Source: Isotricha intestinalis | Lineage: Eukaryota; Ciliophora; Litostomatea; Vestibuliferida; Isotrichidae | Assembly (NCBI GenBank): GCA_023807065.1 | Contig: JAJJLU010000498.1 | Span: 1-36,629, forward strand | Length of the DNA: 36,629 nt | Direction: 5' to 3' | In this document: in pieces, positions 1 to 13,300 of the stretch | Layout: each line of letters begins with the position of its first letter | Numbering within the stretch: position 1 is the first letter of the stretch | The notes under the pieces: model-generated | The model's input: the letters and a program-made list of their open reading frames with translations, nothing else | What the model was told of the DNA's origin: nothing | Databases searched by the model: none | Position numbers and translations under genes: made by a program

Positions 1-641
1 ATTAAAAATTAATATTCTCATTTTTATCTTGAAGATTTCTACATTCAATTCAATTTTTCAATTTTATTTTTCAATTTATTGTTAATAAAGATTTTTTATT
101 TGATGAAATACTTAAATTATTTTTCCAAATATGATAATAAAAAATGATTAATATTTTTCAAAGACCTTTTACAAAAATTAATAATTAAATTTAATATAAA
201 AAATAATATGTAGACAAACAAAAATTTATTCCACAGAACATAAATAATAAACTAAATTATTGTTGAAACAATTCTCAAAGTAAACAAAAAGTGAATATTC
301 TAGACCAACAAAATTTAAGATGAATAGAATTTATAAAGAAATAATAATATTATTTTTTAACTTTATTTTCTAAAAAGATCTACTGAGTAATTACTATATA
401 TTTAATTATAACTCTTCTATTTTTAATTAAATTTTTTTTTAAAAAATAAAATGATTTTGAAATCTTGATTTTGAATTTTTTAAAAATTTAAATAATATTT
501 TAAAAAAATTTCAAGAGAAATGACTAATTTATTTATATAAAAATAAGCTATTTCAATGAGATTTAATTTAGAATTATATTTAAAATTGATTAAAAATAAT
601 ATTATTAATATGCCTGATTATGAAATACATTTATATTGTAA
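1..641. other. Left-end stretch without a recognisable gene
   Basis: Very AT-rich sequence with stops in all frames. There is no C4-type telomere repeat at position 1, so the window does not begin at a chromosome end, or the end is missing. Only short open stretches are visible, for example a minus-strand one near 1-60. I see no intact gene, RNA gene or repeat here. Confidence 0.6.
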
Positions 642-3009
642 TTTCAATCTAGTGTTACAAGAGTTCAAAATTTGTTAAATGAATTAAAAAATGTTGGAAT
701 ATATAATAAAATGAATTTCCATAAAATAATTCTATTTATATTAGATAAAAAATTAGTTAGACAATATTTTACTTTATTTGATAAAACAATTAGTTTACCT
801 TCTGATTTAAATAAGAGAAAGTATAATAGATTATAAAAGATGTAATATAAAAGATGTTAAAATATATATAATATTTAGTAATATGTGTACATTTGCATTT
901 AATTAAATTGTAGATATAATATATCCATTCTAATTATTTAAATCAGAAAATCACAACATTTTAGAAAGTCCATTTTATAAAAAATGAAGAATAAATGAAT
1001 TTTTTATTATGATAATAACAGAACAATGCATAAAAAGAGGGATGAAGATGATACATCAAGAAATAATTATAATCTTGAAAATTGTAAGAAGAATATTTAC
1101 ATTATTAAGAGTTGTTCCAAGAATAATAAATAAATCTAAAATATTTTAGTAATAAAGATATTTTTGAATAATTCTCTTTCTTTGTTCTTCTGTTTTTGTT
1201 ATTTCTCAAGGTATATATTGGTCTTTTTTATTATGAATACAATATATTTTGCAGAAACAATTTGATATATTCCTTTTTTTTTCTTTTTTTCATTTCTTCA
1301 TTAATTCTTTTTTGTTTTTCTGGTGAAAAGTTTTCTTCATTTTCTGAGCAAACTTCCATTTCTTTGTTTTTTTTCATATTTTTTTTATAACATTTTATTT
1401 CTCTTCTTAAATATTCTAATTCTGATTATTCTATGTTTTCTCCTGTACTTTTATTCTTATATAATTATATAACCATTGAATCAGAAGAGTTACCATTGGT
1501 TGAAGAATTCCTCAGATGTTAGTTAATTTTTATTTTTTTGTGGAGTTTTTAAAATTTTTTTATTTGATTTTTTTATTCATTGTTTTAAGTATTATTTTCT
1601 ATGTTTTTCATATTTTATAAATCTTTTATTTTTATTATTTAAAACTAATTCATTAATAATTTCAAAATGCTTTCTAATTTTATTAAAATAAAGAAAAGAA
1701 AGAAAATGAAGATAGTGTTAGGAATAAAAAAATTAATTTAAGGCCATTAGACCATATTTGAATATAAAAGATGGAGATTCTGTTGTTGGTAAATCTAAAA
1801 TTAAAAGTCTTGAAAAGAAAAATTTAATTAAAAAAAATGAAATTGATAATGAATTATCTAATTTATGGAATAGGAGACACAAGTGATTTGAAAAAAAAAT
1901 TTCAATTTAGATTAACTTATTTTGGTGAAGAATAAATTATAATTGAAGTATAAAACAAAAAATGAAAAAAATATACAATTTTATTACAAAAATTACAAAT
2001 GATATAATGATAAAAATATAGTAAATTTAAAAAGAATAAATGTTAAAATTCAAAATGAAATTGACAATTTAGAAGATGATAAACATATAATTGAAATAAA
2101 AAAATATTAATAATACTAAAAGAGAATTTATTAAATATTTATCAACAAAATGAACTTAGAAAGTTAATTACTTTTGATTTAATCAATAATAAATTTGATT
2201 TATCATTAATGATAAGTTCTTATATTCTTGAACCAAATTTTTTATTAAAATTAAATAAACACCCAAGAATAATTAAAGATGGAATAATATAAACACTTTT
2301 TAGAATAAAAGATTTATTTGATCCTTTATTAATGAAATTATCAGAAGAAAAGAATTCACAAAAAGTTATGATGCTTATTATACTTTATTTAATGAATTAA
2401 TATATAATAATTATAATCTTGGAAATAAAAAGAAATTAAATAAGTCATTATTAAAAAATCAGAAAAAAATAAAATTAATATAAATAATATATTATTCATT
2501 TAGAAAAAATATTTTTATTAATTCAAAAGATGAAATTGAAATACCAAAAAATTTTAATTCGTTTTTTATTCAATTGGAAAATATTTATAAAGATTATTTC
2601 CAATATATTCAAAAAAACCAAAAAATTATATTAAAGATAACATTCATGAATATTCAAATAAAATAACTCTTATAATTAAAAAAATAAAAGGAAATTTATG
2701 TTTATTTTATTCTTTAAATTATTCTTCAGAAGAGGACTATACCTTAGAAATGTCCAGTTTTTATAATAATGATATTGATGAAATGAAAAAAAATATCTTA
2801 GAAATTAAATGATGATAAATTTATTCTTGATAAAGATATAAGTAACATTTTTAAATTTTAAATGGGCTAAAATAGAAAATTTATATGGAGGAATAAGATA
2901 TCAAAAAATGAGATACATAAATGACAATACTATTTATAATTCAATAAAAATTTCAGAATTTAATTTATCATCTGGATTAATAATTTATAGGAGTAAAAGA
3001 ATTAAATAT
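642..3009 (+). pseudogene. Decayed protein-coding gene, family unknown
   Basis: A chain of same-strand fragments with coding-like composition lies in changing frames. They are 642-833 (64 codons, containing FILDKKLVRQYFTLFDK), 988-1146 (53 codons), 1752-1883 (44 codons, GDSVVGKSKIKSLEKK), 2095-2289 (65 codons, SYILEPNFLLKL, then HPRIIKDG), 2293-2397 in the same frame after one TAA, 2361-2480 after a frame change (YDAYYTLFNELIYNNYNLG), 2591-2809 (73 codons, CLFYSLNYSSEEDYTLEM) and 2842-3009 (56 codons, NLYGGIRYQKMRYINDN). Sense continues plausibly across the TAA at 2290 and the shift near 2361, so this looks like one old gene broken by stops and indels. No GT-AG intron explains the breaks I checked. 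I do not recognise the family. Alternatives are a gene read with a different code, or a very error-rich assembly; intact neighbouring genes argue against both. Confidence 0.5.
1231..1509 (-). pseudogene. Decayed coding fragment on the minus strand
   Basis: Reading the minus strand from 1509 gives 93 codons in one frame, interrupted only by two TAA codons (one at 1426-1428), down to a TAA at 1231-1233. The last 64 codons (1234-1425) are uninterrupted, highly charged and probably helical (SELEYLRREIKCYKKNMKKN, later PEKQKRINEEMKK). The fragment sits inside the plus-strand decayed gene but on the other strand, so it is either a separate remnant or an inverted piece. No family is recognised. The overlapping plus-strand open frame at 1196-1390 is its antisense shadow. 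Confidence 0.4.
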
Positions 3010-3832
3010 TAAATAAATTAAAAGAATTAGATAATACTTCATTAGAATCAATTGAAAAATAATAAGAATGAAGAAGAAAATTTTATTAAATAATACATAG
3101 ATACAAATAAAATTTTATATTTTTTCCTTATTTATTTTATTATAAATATAATATTACTCGATAATTATTTAGAAATTTAATATCTAAATCTTAGCAATCA
3201 AATAGATGATTTCTTATTCATTTAGTTTTAACAATATGAATCAACTTCTCTTCCACATCAACTCATTATTTTTTCATGATTTTTAATAACGTATGATGAT
3301 AATAAGAAAATAAAAGATAAAAGTATAAGACTCAATTCTATTAATTTAAAATTTAATTACCACTTTATGGTTATTTACTGAAATCTATGATTCTAATAAT
3401 TTTCTACAAATAATAGATATAGTAATAAAGTTATAATATTGATAATTAAAACAGAAAGATGAAGAATTCCAAAAGAAAAGAATGAATGATTATTATATGA
3501 TGAGAAAAATAGAATAAGAATAGTTTCTATTGAATATGAAAACTTTTAATTTTTTATATTAGTTATTTAATTGTAATATGATATAATAGTCTAAAAATTA
3601 GACATTATCTAAACTAAATTAATAGTTTTTTTCCTTTTTTTATCATAAATAAATTGTATATATTTTTTTTTATTAAAATAACTTTTTTAAATTTTATTTT
3701 TTAGGAAAAAATAGTTTATTGTAAAATATTCTAATAATATCTTTTAAACCTATTTTTCATTTTGAAAAAATATATAATATGATAAAAGAAAAATAAATAA
3801 ATAAATAATTAAAGTAATAAAAAAATTATTAT
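3010..3832. other. Gene-poor stretch, tail of decayed region
   Basis: After 3009 some coding-like codons persist to about 3180 in broken frames, for example an acidic run around 3060-3110 interrupted by several TAA. From about 3550 the sequence is plain AT-rich DNA, presumably including the 3' untranslated region of the RCC1-type gene, which ends at 3833. No intact gene or structured element was seen. Confidence 0.5.
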
Positions 3833-6800
3833 TCATTTAAATAAATTTGATTGTTTCAGATTTTGTTTTCTTTCATCAGAAGGTAAAGTATTATTATTAT
3901 AACCTTTAATAGAATCAACAAAAGTTTTTCTAAAATTAATATTAAAATAACTTTCTCCTAATTCCATAGGTTCTAAAATATTACTATATTCTTTATTTTC
4001 ATTTTCATAATCTAAATGAATTAAATCTAATAAGGTAGATTTTGAAGGTTCAAATTTTTGATTATTAATAATTTCATTATCATTTTTTTTCATTTTTTCT
4101 TTCATTTGAAGTAATTTAAAATTATTAATTGATTCTAATAAAAAAGCTTTCATATCATTACTACAATTTATATTTTCCAAATTTTCATTTTCAATTGGAA
4201 CTTCATTTTTACATAAATTTCTTAATAATTTTTCATTTTCTTTTTCTTCATCTTTTGTATGCTTTGGTATATTTTCACCAAAACTTCTTTTTAAATATTC
4301 TAAAAATCTTTCTCTTAATAAATGATATGTTTCATCTGTATCATTTATTTCATTAATATTATTATTTTCTTGATATATATTTTGATGTTTATTTATAAAT
4401 TTTTGATTTGTATTTTTTATATTTTTTGATAATAAAGAATTTGATTTTTTTTTATTATATTTATTTGAGCTTTTTATATTTGAAGAAGGTTTAATACTAT
4501 TTTTATTTTCTATTTTATTATCACTTAATTTGTTTTTAGGTGAATTATAATTATTATGTATAAAAAAAGGTTTTGATTTACTTTTTTTAATATGAGATTT
4601 TATATTATTATTGTCTTGAGATACTATATTTTCATTTAAATCACTTCTATTAGAAAGAATATTATATGAATTCCTTCTTTTATTTTCTCCTTCTTCCTCA
4701 CCTATATTTTTTTCTTTTTTTATTTTTTCTATTATTTTTAAATTTTTAGAATTTCTATTTGCTCTCACTGTTTTATTATTTTTATCATTATCTTTTTTTA
4801 AATTATTATATTCATCTTTAATAATTATTTTTTCTTCATTTTGTTTTTTATTAATTAATAAAGTACTATTTGGACTTTTTGAACTTTTATTTTTTTCATG
4901 TTTATTTATTCCATGTCTAAAAGTATTTTCTTGTAAAGTAAAAATTCTATTAATTTTATTATTAAAATTTTCTTCTATTTTATTTTTTACTTTATTACTT
5001 TCATTTTCTTTTTTTGTTTCTCTTTCACTATTATTTTTTTCATAAATACTATTATCACTATTAGATTTATCATTACTAGAATTTTTATCTTCTAAATCTT
5101 CAATAGTTAATTTATTATTATTCTTCTCATTTCTTTTATTTTTATTTTTATTATTCCCTAAATATAAAAGAGGATTGATTTTATCATTTTCATTTAATTT
5201 GTTATATGAATTAATATTAGGAATAAAAACACTATTACTTCTATTTGTCCTTACTGAAAGTTTATTAAATGAATAATTATTATTTTCTTCTAATTCTTTT
5301 GGTTCAAATAATTCTTTATTTGTTGAAATTAAAAATGAAGGTGTATTTATATGTTTCATATTATTATTATTTTCTGTATTTTCTATTGATAATAAATTTT
5401 CTTGAAATAATTTTGATGTAGGATTTATATGGAAATTTTCATTTGTTATTGGATTATCTTCAAATTCTAATATATTATTTTTATTTTTCTTTAATCTTTC
5501 ACTTTTAAATATGTTTAATCTTTCTTTTTCTTTTAAATTGTCAATTTTATTGTTTTTATATTTGGAATTATTATTGGTTTCTAAATTACTATTATTTTTA
5601 TTATTATTGAAAGTATTATGATTATTTTCTGTTTGGAATGTTTCATAATTTTTTGAAGTTGACTTTAATATATCATTTTTCTTTTCTAATATATTTAATA
5701 TATTAGGTTTAAAAGTTCCTTTACCTCCTATTTTTTTAGTATTAGTGATATTTTTATCATTATCTTTGTTTTTATCTTGTTTTTCTTTTTCATGATGAGG
5801 AGAAATATTTTGAGATTCAATTTTTTTATTATTTTTCATTTTATCTAACATAATATTAGGAATTAAATGAGAATTTCTTTGAGAATCACTTTTCTTATTA
5901 TCTAAATGGTCTTTTTTCTCTATATAATTATTTTTATTTTTATTTTTATCATTTATATTATCATTAATATTATTATTATTTTTATTTTTGTTATTATTTT
6001 TATTATTATTATTATCACTAATATAATTATTGTTTTTATTTTTATTATAAGAAATTTTCCTTTTATCATTAATTGAACCAATCATATCTTTTAATATATT
6101 ATCATCAGAAATATCATTATTATTATATTCATCTGTTTTTATTGGTTCTATATATCCAAATTTTTGAGACATTGTTTTTTTATCTATTCTTTGAATTTTC
6201 GTAGGATTTTCTTCACTCACATTATTTTGAATTCTATTTTTATTATTTTCTTGAGTTTTGATATTGTTATTAGTTTTTGTTGATTCATTTTCTAAAGTTA
6301 ATAAATTTAAATTTTCTATATTATTTTTTTTTTGGTTTTTTGTGATTTTCTCTTTTTCTTCTTTTAGAAGAAGTTTGTTTGAATTTTTTTTATTATTATT
6401 TAAATTATTTGTATTGTTTATTTCTTCTTTTGATTTTTTATTATCTAAATCTTTTTTATTTAAATCTTCATTTTTGACTATTCCCTTTTCAAAGATTTTT
6501 TTATTTTCTTTTTCCCATTCTTTGTCTAATTCTTTTTGTTTCTCTTTTTCTTTTTCTAATATTTTTTGATTTTCTCTTTCTTTTTCTCTTTCTTTTTCTT
6601 TTTCTTTTTCTAATATTTTTTGATTTTCTATTTCTTTTTCTTTTTCTAATTCTAATATTTTTTGTTTTTCTCTTTCTTTTTCCTTTTCTAATTCTAATAT
6701 TTTTTGTTTCTCTTTTTCCTTTTCTATTTGTTTCTCTTTTTCTTTTTCTAATTTTTTTTGATTTTCTTTTTCCTTTTCTTTTTGTTTATCTTTTTCTTTT

Positions 6801-9800
6801 TCTATTATTTTTTTATTTTCTTTTTCCTTTTCTTTTTCTAATAAATTTTGACTTTCTTTTTCCTTCTTTTTTTGTTTCTCTTTTTCTTTTTCAAATCTTT
6901 TTTGATTTTCTTTTTCCTTTTCTTCTAATTGTTTTCCTCTTTCTTTTTCTTTTTTTAATATTTCCTCTTTTTCTTTATCCATCAATTTTTCTCTTCTTTC
7001 TCTTTCTATATTAATATCTTCATTTTCATTCACATTTTTTTTATTATTTTCAAAAATTAAATTCTCATTCTTTGATGTTTTTTTTTCTTCTTCTTTATTA
7101 TTACCTTTCTCTTTATTTTTATTTTCATTATCTTTGTCTTCATTAGTTTTTTTAATTAAATTTACCTTATTTTCTTCTATTAAATTTGAATTATTTTTGG
7201 TTTTATTTTTAAGATCATTTTCTTCTTCTCTATTTTTATTATTTTCATTTTTATTAAATTCATTATTATTAAAATCTAATATATTATTTGAATTTCGTTT
7301 TTTTTTATTTAAAATATTATTATTATCTTGAGTATAATTTTTTTCATCTTTATAAAAATTATTTTTTTTAATTCCTCTTAATTTATCATTTGATTTATTT
7401 TCTTCTGTTAATTCATTATTATTATCATTATTTTTCACATTTTTATTTTCATTAGTTTCATTCTCTAAATTAATTTGAGATATTTTATTATTTATATTAT
7501 CTATAAAATTATTATTCCTTTTATCAATAAAATCATCTTTATTTAATTGTATATCATTATTATTATCATTGTTAGTTTTTATATTAATTGAATTTCTCTT
7601 TGAATTATTATTATTAAATTCTTGAATCGAATTCCTTTTTGTATTATTTATACTATTATCATATATATTATTTTTATTTTTATTAACTAGATTTGAAATT
7701 TCTTTAGATCTTTTATCTATTTCTTCTCTTAATATTTTATTTTTTTTATTTTCTTCTTTTTGTTTTTCAATTTCATTTTTAAATTTATCTAATAATGCAT
7801 TACATTTTTTATTATAATTGTCATTTTTATCATCATTTATTTCAATACTATTTAAATTCTTTTTTAATTTTTCTGAATTTTTATTAGAGTCAGTTACTCT
7901 TTTTTCAAAATCATCAACTACATTTTTTCTTAATTTATTCATTTTTTGTTTTAATTTTTCAATTTGTTCATCTTCATTATCTAAATTTTCTAAGTTATTA
8001 TTATTTCGATTAATTAAATTATCAGAAGAAAATTCTTTAAATTTTTGATTATTGAAAATATTACTTTTATTATTATTACTTTGGTAATTTTCTTTTTTTT
8101 CTGTATTATAATAACTATTATTATTACTATCATAAATATTATATCTAAAATTATTATTATTAGGAGTATTAAATTTAGAATTTGAATTACTTTTATTTCT
8201 TTCTTCTTCAAAAATATTTTTTCTTCTACTTCTATCATTAATATAATTTTCATTAAATGGAATATTTAAAATATTACTAGACATATTAAAAGTATTACTA
8301 AGACTATTAAATATTTCACTAATAGGTTCATTTTCTAAAAAATTAACTCCTTCTAAATTATCAAATTCAATTTTAATTAATTCAATTCTTTTTTTACCTG
8401 TTAAAAAAGCATTTCCTTCAGAATTATAACTAATTCTAGTTTTATTAACAAAATGTTCTATTTTTCTTTCTAAAAGATTACCTAACATATTTGAAATTCT
8501 TGATATTTTACTAATTCCACTAATATTATTATTAGTATTATTAAATGTTTTTAAACTTTCATAAGTACTTGTAAAATTACCAAAAGTATTATTATTCATT
8601 GAATAATCATTTTTATAATTAGAATTCTTATTTGTTTTATATTTCCTTTTATTAAATAATTTATCTTCATATTCTTCAAAAGATTTAATAATATCATCAG
8701 TACATTTTAATTGGAAAAAAATTACTTTAACATAATAAGGTTGTTTTATCATTGATAATTTTACATTTTGATTAATATCATATTCATTTTGAACATAATC
8801 ATATACATTAAAATCTTTATTATTATAAGTATAATTAATAAATTCAAATATTATTGAATTACTTTTTGAAATAGCATAAAAGGTTCTATCTATAAATTTA
8901 ACTGTTTCAATTGAATAATTTTGTTTTTGTTCATTGATCAAACTTATTTGAGTATTATCTTTTTCGTTATTTAATTGAATTTTAAATAATCCTTGTATTT
9001 CAGAATAAATAAATAATTCTCCTTTTAAATTAACAAAACTTAATAATTCTTCTCCACAAAAAATATCTACAACTTTATTTAAATTAACATCAGAAAAATG
9101 ACTGATAAAATTATCATTATTATTATTTTTGTAATTAAAGAACACAATATTAGATTTTTTCCCTTTAATATTCTCAACATTAAATTGATTTTTATAATTA
9201 ATTAATCCAAATTTAAAAGCAATTCCTTCAGTACTAATTCCTGCAGTATAATATTTTCCACATTGAACTTTATTAACATGAAAATTAGAATTTAAAACAA
9301 CTTTTTTAGGAAAATAGCAAACAAAATTATTATTATCATCATTATAATCACAATTATTACAATTATTATTATTATTACTATTTTTATTATTATAATTATT
9401 ATTATAACCACATTGTCCGAAAAAATCATCTCCCCAAGTAAATAAATTTTTATTATAATCAATGGCAGCACCATGAGTTTCACTAAGAGAAATGGATACA
9501 ATTTTTAAAGAAGATAAATATTTATTAAAAGTAGGAATTTTAACTTGAAATATATTATCTCCTAAAGCAAGAAGTCCTTTTTGATCAATATCATTTCCCC
9601 AAGAAAAAATAGATCCTCCTTCCGTTATTGCATGACAAACATCTGAATTACAAGCAATACTTTTTATTTTTTTTAAACCAAAATTTGAAAAAGAAATTGG
9701 AATTGATGATAAATATTCTAAATTATCATCATATAAATTCTGAGTCTTTGGTATCCATGCTATCAATTGATTTTCATATAATGCATATGTGTTGTTTATT

Positions 9801-9943
9801 GAAAAGGAAAATGATTTTAATTGAGAAAAATCAGTCAGTGGTGTTTTTGATAAGTAATTTTGATGGTTTAATTTCTTACTTATTGAATATATTATATACT
9901 ATTTAGGGTTTGTTATATTTTTTTAACTTACATTTTTGCTCAT
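3833..9943 (-). CDS. Giant RCC1-repeat protein with low-complexity, coiled-coil tail
   Basis: The long open frame has no ATG near its 5' end. I place the start in a 12-base first exon (9932-9943, ATG AGC AAA AAT), followed by a 33-base intron (9899-9931, GTAAGT...TAG) and exon 2 (3833-9898), giving 2025 residues. The N-terminal ~450 residues carry RCC1-type beta-propeller repeats: ITEGGSIFSWGND, SETHGAAIDYNKNLFTWGDD, CGKYYTAGISTEGIAFKFG and CGEELLSFVNLKGELF. RCC1-like propellers typically serve as protein-interaction or exchange-factor modules; which applies here cannot be told. The rest is Asn/Lys/Glu-rich, with a regular EKEKEKQK-type charged helix or coiled coil at about residues 980-1140 and poly-Asn runs. 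The C-terminal ~150 residues are less repetitive. Stop is TGA. It is divergent from the TmcB-like gene, with 391 bases between. The RCC1 call is good; cellular role unknown. An alternative acceptor at 9875 would make the intron 57 bases, also in frame. Confidence 0.8.
9899..9931 (-). other. 33-base spliceosomal intron in the RCC1-type gene
   Basis: On the minus strand the sequence begins GTAAGTTAAA and ends CCTAAATAG. It joins a four-codon exon with ATG (9932-9943) to a frame that stays open for 2022 codons. The frame immediately upstream of the acceptor is closed by the TAG that ends the intron, so without splicing the protein has no ATG. The phase is 0. A second in-frame acceptor (AATAAGTAAG, ending at 9875) is possible. 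Confidence 0.65.
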
Positions 9944-10334
9944 TTTGCAATTTTTTTAATTTTTTTTTTTTAGGTTTTTTTATTAGTTATAAATTTATTT
10001 TTTGATATTTATATTTTTTAGAAGAAATTAATAAAAAAATTTGAATGTAGAATATAAATTATTGGAAAATTCTCTTATTATAATTTATTTATTTTTGTAA
10101 ATTAAGGTTATTAATTATATAATTGTTTTAATTTGAACATTTTTTATATAATAGAAAAATATATGATAATTTAACAAAAATATATAATTAAATAAAACAT
10201 TTTGTCCTTTTTAAATTTTATTTATGTATATATATTTATAATAAAATTTTCTTTTTAAATTTAATTATTGTTTATATTTCAAAAAGAGAAATACAATACA
10301 TTAAAAAAAATAAATAATTCAAATAAAATAATTA
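9944..10334. promoter_or_regulatory. Divergent intergenic region, presumed promoters
   Basis: These 391 bases separate the start codons of the minus-strand RCC1-type gene and the plus-strand TmcB-like gene, so both promoters must lie here. The DNA is almost pure A/T with poly-T and poly-A tracts. I see no individual recognisable motif; the role is inferred from position only. Confidence 0.4.
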
Positions 10335-13300
10335 ATGGATTTACAATTTGATAAAAGATTAGTTTTAGCATATTCAAACTTTATGAAATATATAATCCCA
10401 TTTGCATTATATAATATAATTTTAACAATAATAGAAAATAGTACATGTATTTATACAGTAGATTTAATGTTTAGTAGAGATATGATTTTATCTGAACTTT
10501 TATCACCATTATATTTTTTAAGTCCTCATTTATATTTAGATATTTTAAATGAACAATTTCCAAATCAATGTGATTTAATATTTAATTATAATGGAACAAG
10601 AGATAATGAAGAGGAAGAAGAAGAAAATGAAAATGAAATTGAAGAAGAAAATTCAAGAATAAGAAATTTAAAATATAATAATATTACAAATTTTACATAT
10701 ATAAATAATAATTCTTCAAATGTAATAATATCTCTCAAGAATTTTTCTCAAACAAGAAATTTAGAAGAAAATGAAGAAAAATCAATAGAAGCAGAAGTTG
10801 AAGAAGAAGAAGAATTAAGAATGTATCAAAGATTTAGTAAAAATTCCCATTATTATAATATAAAATTTCGTGGGAAAATATTATATACATTAGATAATTC
10901 ATATTGTATATATAATTCAAATTTAATATTTATAGCAATAGGAATTATATTATTGATGACATTGTTGATTTTTATTTTATTTTTTTTAAATACAAGAGGA
11001 GATCCTAATTTAGGAATAAAAATAGCATCAATAATAATAACAAATTCTATAAATTTTATAATAAGACCTCTTTTTATTTTTATTTCAGTAGTGTTAGTAA
11101 ATAGACCAATAGTTTATTTATATAAAGGTAAATATATTAAAAGTGAATATCAAACTAAAGAAGCTGCATATATGGTTTCTTCATTATTATTTTTAATTTA
11201 TTTTGTTTTAGTTGGGTATATTTATAACAGTTATATTAATAATACTTTTTGTACAGAATCTTTACCTTATGATTCTTTTCAATCTTCTTTAGAAGTTAAT
11301 TTAATTATTATTAAAGTTTTTATTGGATTTAAAATTACTTATGATAAATTAATGGGAATTAACGATTTTACTGTTATTAATTTAATTGTTGGTTTATTTA
11401 TTTTTTTAAGAGGAATGAATGCTTTTAGTTCAAGAGAAAAAATAGTTAATCATGTTTATTTAAAAAATTCAAAAGCATTAATTTCAATATTTTGTTGTAT
11501 ATATATTACTTTAAAATTAATGAATCAATATGTTAATTATTTACAAACTTATTCAGGAATAACAATGACTTTAGAATTAACTTTAATAATTGTTTTAATT
11601 GGAGTTTTAATTTTCCTTTTTTCAGAAGGAGAAGAATTTACTTTTAGAGATAAAGATGAATTTTTAGATGAAAGTATGAAATTTATTTATTATATAACAA
11701 GAACTTTTCCCACTGATAATTTAATTAGTTTTAGGGAGAAAAAAAAAGAAAGAGAAGATTTTATTGATAGTGTTATTATAGGACATAAAATGAAATGTAA
11801 TATGGAAGAATGTATAATTTGTTGTGAAGATATATATAATCCGGACTTAAAAACTTTATGTTTAATTTTATATCAACAATTTCTTTTAAATGAAAAAGAA
11901 TATAAAGAAAAAGACGAAGGATTAACTTTAATAATTAAATTAATGTATTTGAAAATAATTGATGAAGAAAAAATTCATCGGTTGGCTTATACAATATTAA
12001 AAAATTTAAAAAATAAAAATTTAGGTTTTGAAACAACTTTGAAAATATCATATATATATCAGAAAAATTTAGATGAATTAAATACAGATTTAAAAGGTTT
12101 ATTAAAAATAAAATATGGAGAAGTAAATGATGATTTATTAATGTGTATAAAAAACTTTGAAGAAATATTAGGCTTTATAAAAACAAGAACAGAAAAAGTA
12201 GAATTAGTAACAAATAAAACAAATTCTCTGGGACAAATGTATAATACTTTATTATCAGACTTACATTTCTTAAAAAAGAATAAAAGAACATATTTTGATA
12301 CTCCAAATTTCCTTCAAATAATATGTATAGTTAAATTATTATTTCCTCGTCCTTTAGATAATGAATTAATAGAAAGTTTAGATTATAATTTTATTGATTT
12401 TTTAGAATATGTGGATAGAGAATTCGCAGAAAACATTTCTTTTTTATTAAAATATGATTTTAATAATAAATCATGGAGAATAAAAAAAATTCCTAAAAAA
12501 TTTATTGATATGACAAATTATAAAATAAGTGAATTGCTAGATCAATCATTAGAAAAAATATTTCCTAAAATTTTAGCAAAATCAAGAATAAAAAAATTAG
12601 AAAATGAAATAATATTATCAAATATGTCAGATACAAAATTAGAATTTAAAACAGTAATATGTGACAAAGAAACAAATGCAAGATATGTAAAATTTATAAT
12701 AGATATAATACCTCATTTAGAAGACAATTATTTATTATATATGTATTGTCATTTTCATAAAAGGCAATTAATAATAATAGATGAATATGGTAATTTTATT
12801 AATGGTTCTGATGTTTTATATGAAAAAGTAGGAATTAATGCTGAAATTGTTGCTGCTAGTAAAGGAAGAATAAATATGTTTACAATGTTTAATTTAGATA
12901 AAAAGCAAAAATTAGAAGATGTTAAAATAGTTTCTATTGCTAATGAAGGTGTTTTAGAAGCTACTAAAAATTTATTTCTTTTAGAAAATAATAATAATTT
13001 AAATTCCGACAAAGCTAAAAATACAGCAGCACCAAGTTTTTTAAATTCTTTTATTAAAAATGAAGTAAATGGACAATTTAAAAAAGATAAAAGTGTTGTT
13101 TTTTTACATTTATTTTCAAAAGAAGTGATAAATGACACAAAATATTATATATATAATATAAAAATATCAAATCCAGAAGATAAAAAAAAGCATCAAAAAG
13201 AAAATGAAAATTCAAATATATCAAATGAAGAAAAAGTAAAATCACATACAATGACAGTCAAACATTTAACAACGGATTATAGTAATTCCAGTGAAGAAAA

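Noticed and set aside
1196..1390. 64-codon plus-strand open frame, Phe/Ser-rich
   Set aside because: It is the antisense shadow of the charged minus-strand fragment at 1231-1509; it lacks an ATG start and its product is a reversed Lys/Glu sequence.
8014..8253. Hydrophobic minus-strand open frame of 79 codons, and similar ones inside 4129-9501
   Set aside because: They are other-frame shadows of Asn/Lys-rich codon runs in the RCC1-type gene.
9764..9766. TTG as the start codon of the RCC1-type gene
   Set aside because: The frame continues upstream with good coding sequence to 9898, and a short exon with ATG and a GTAAGT intron explains the true start better.
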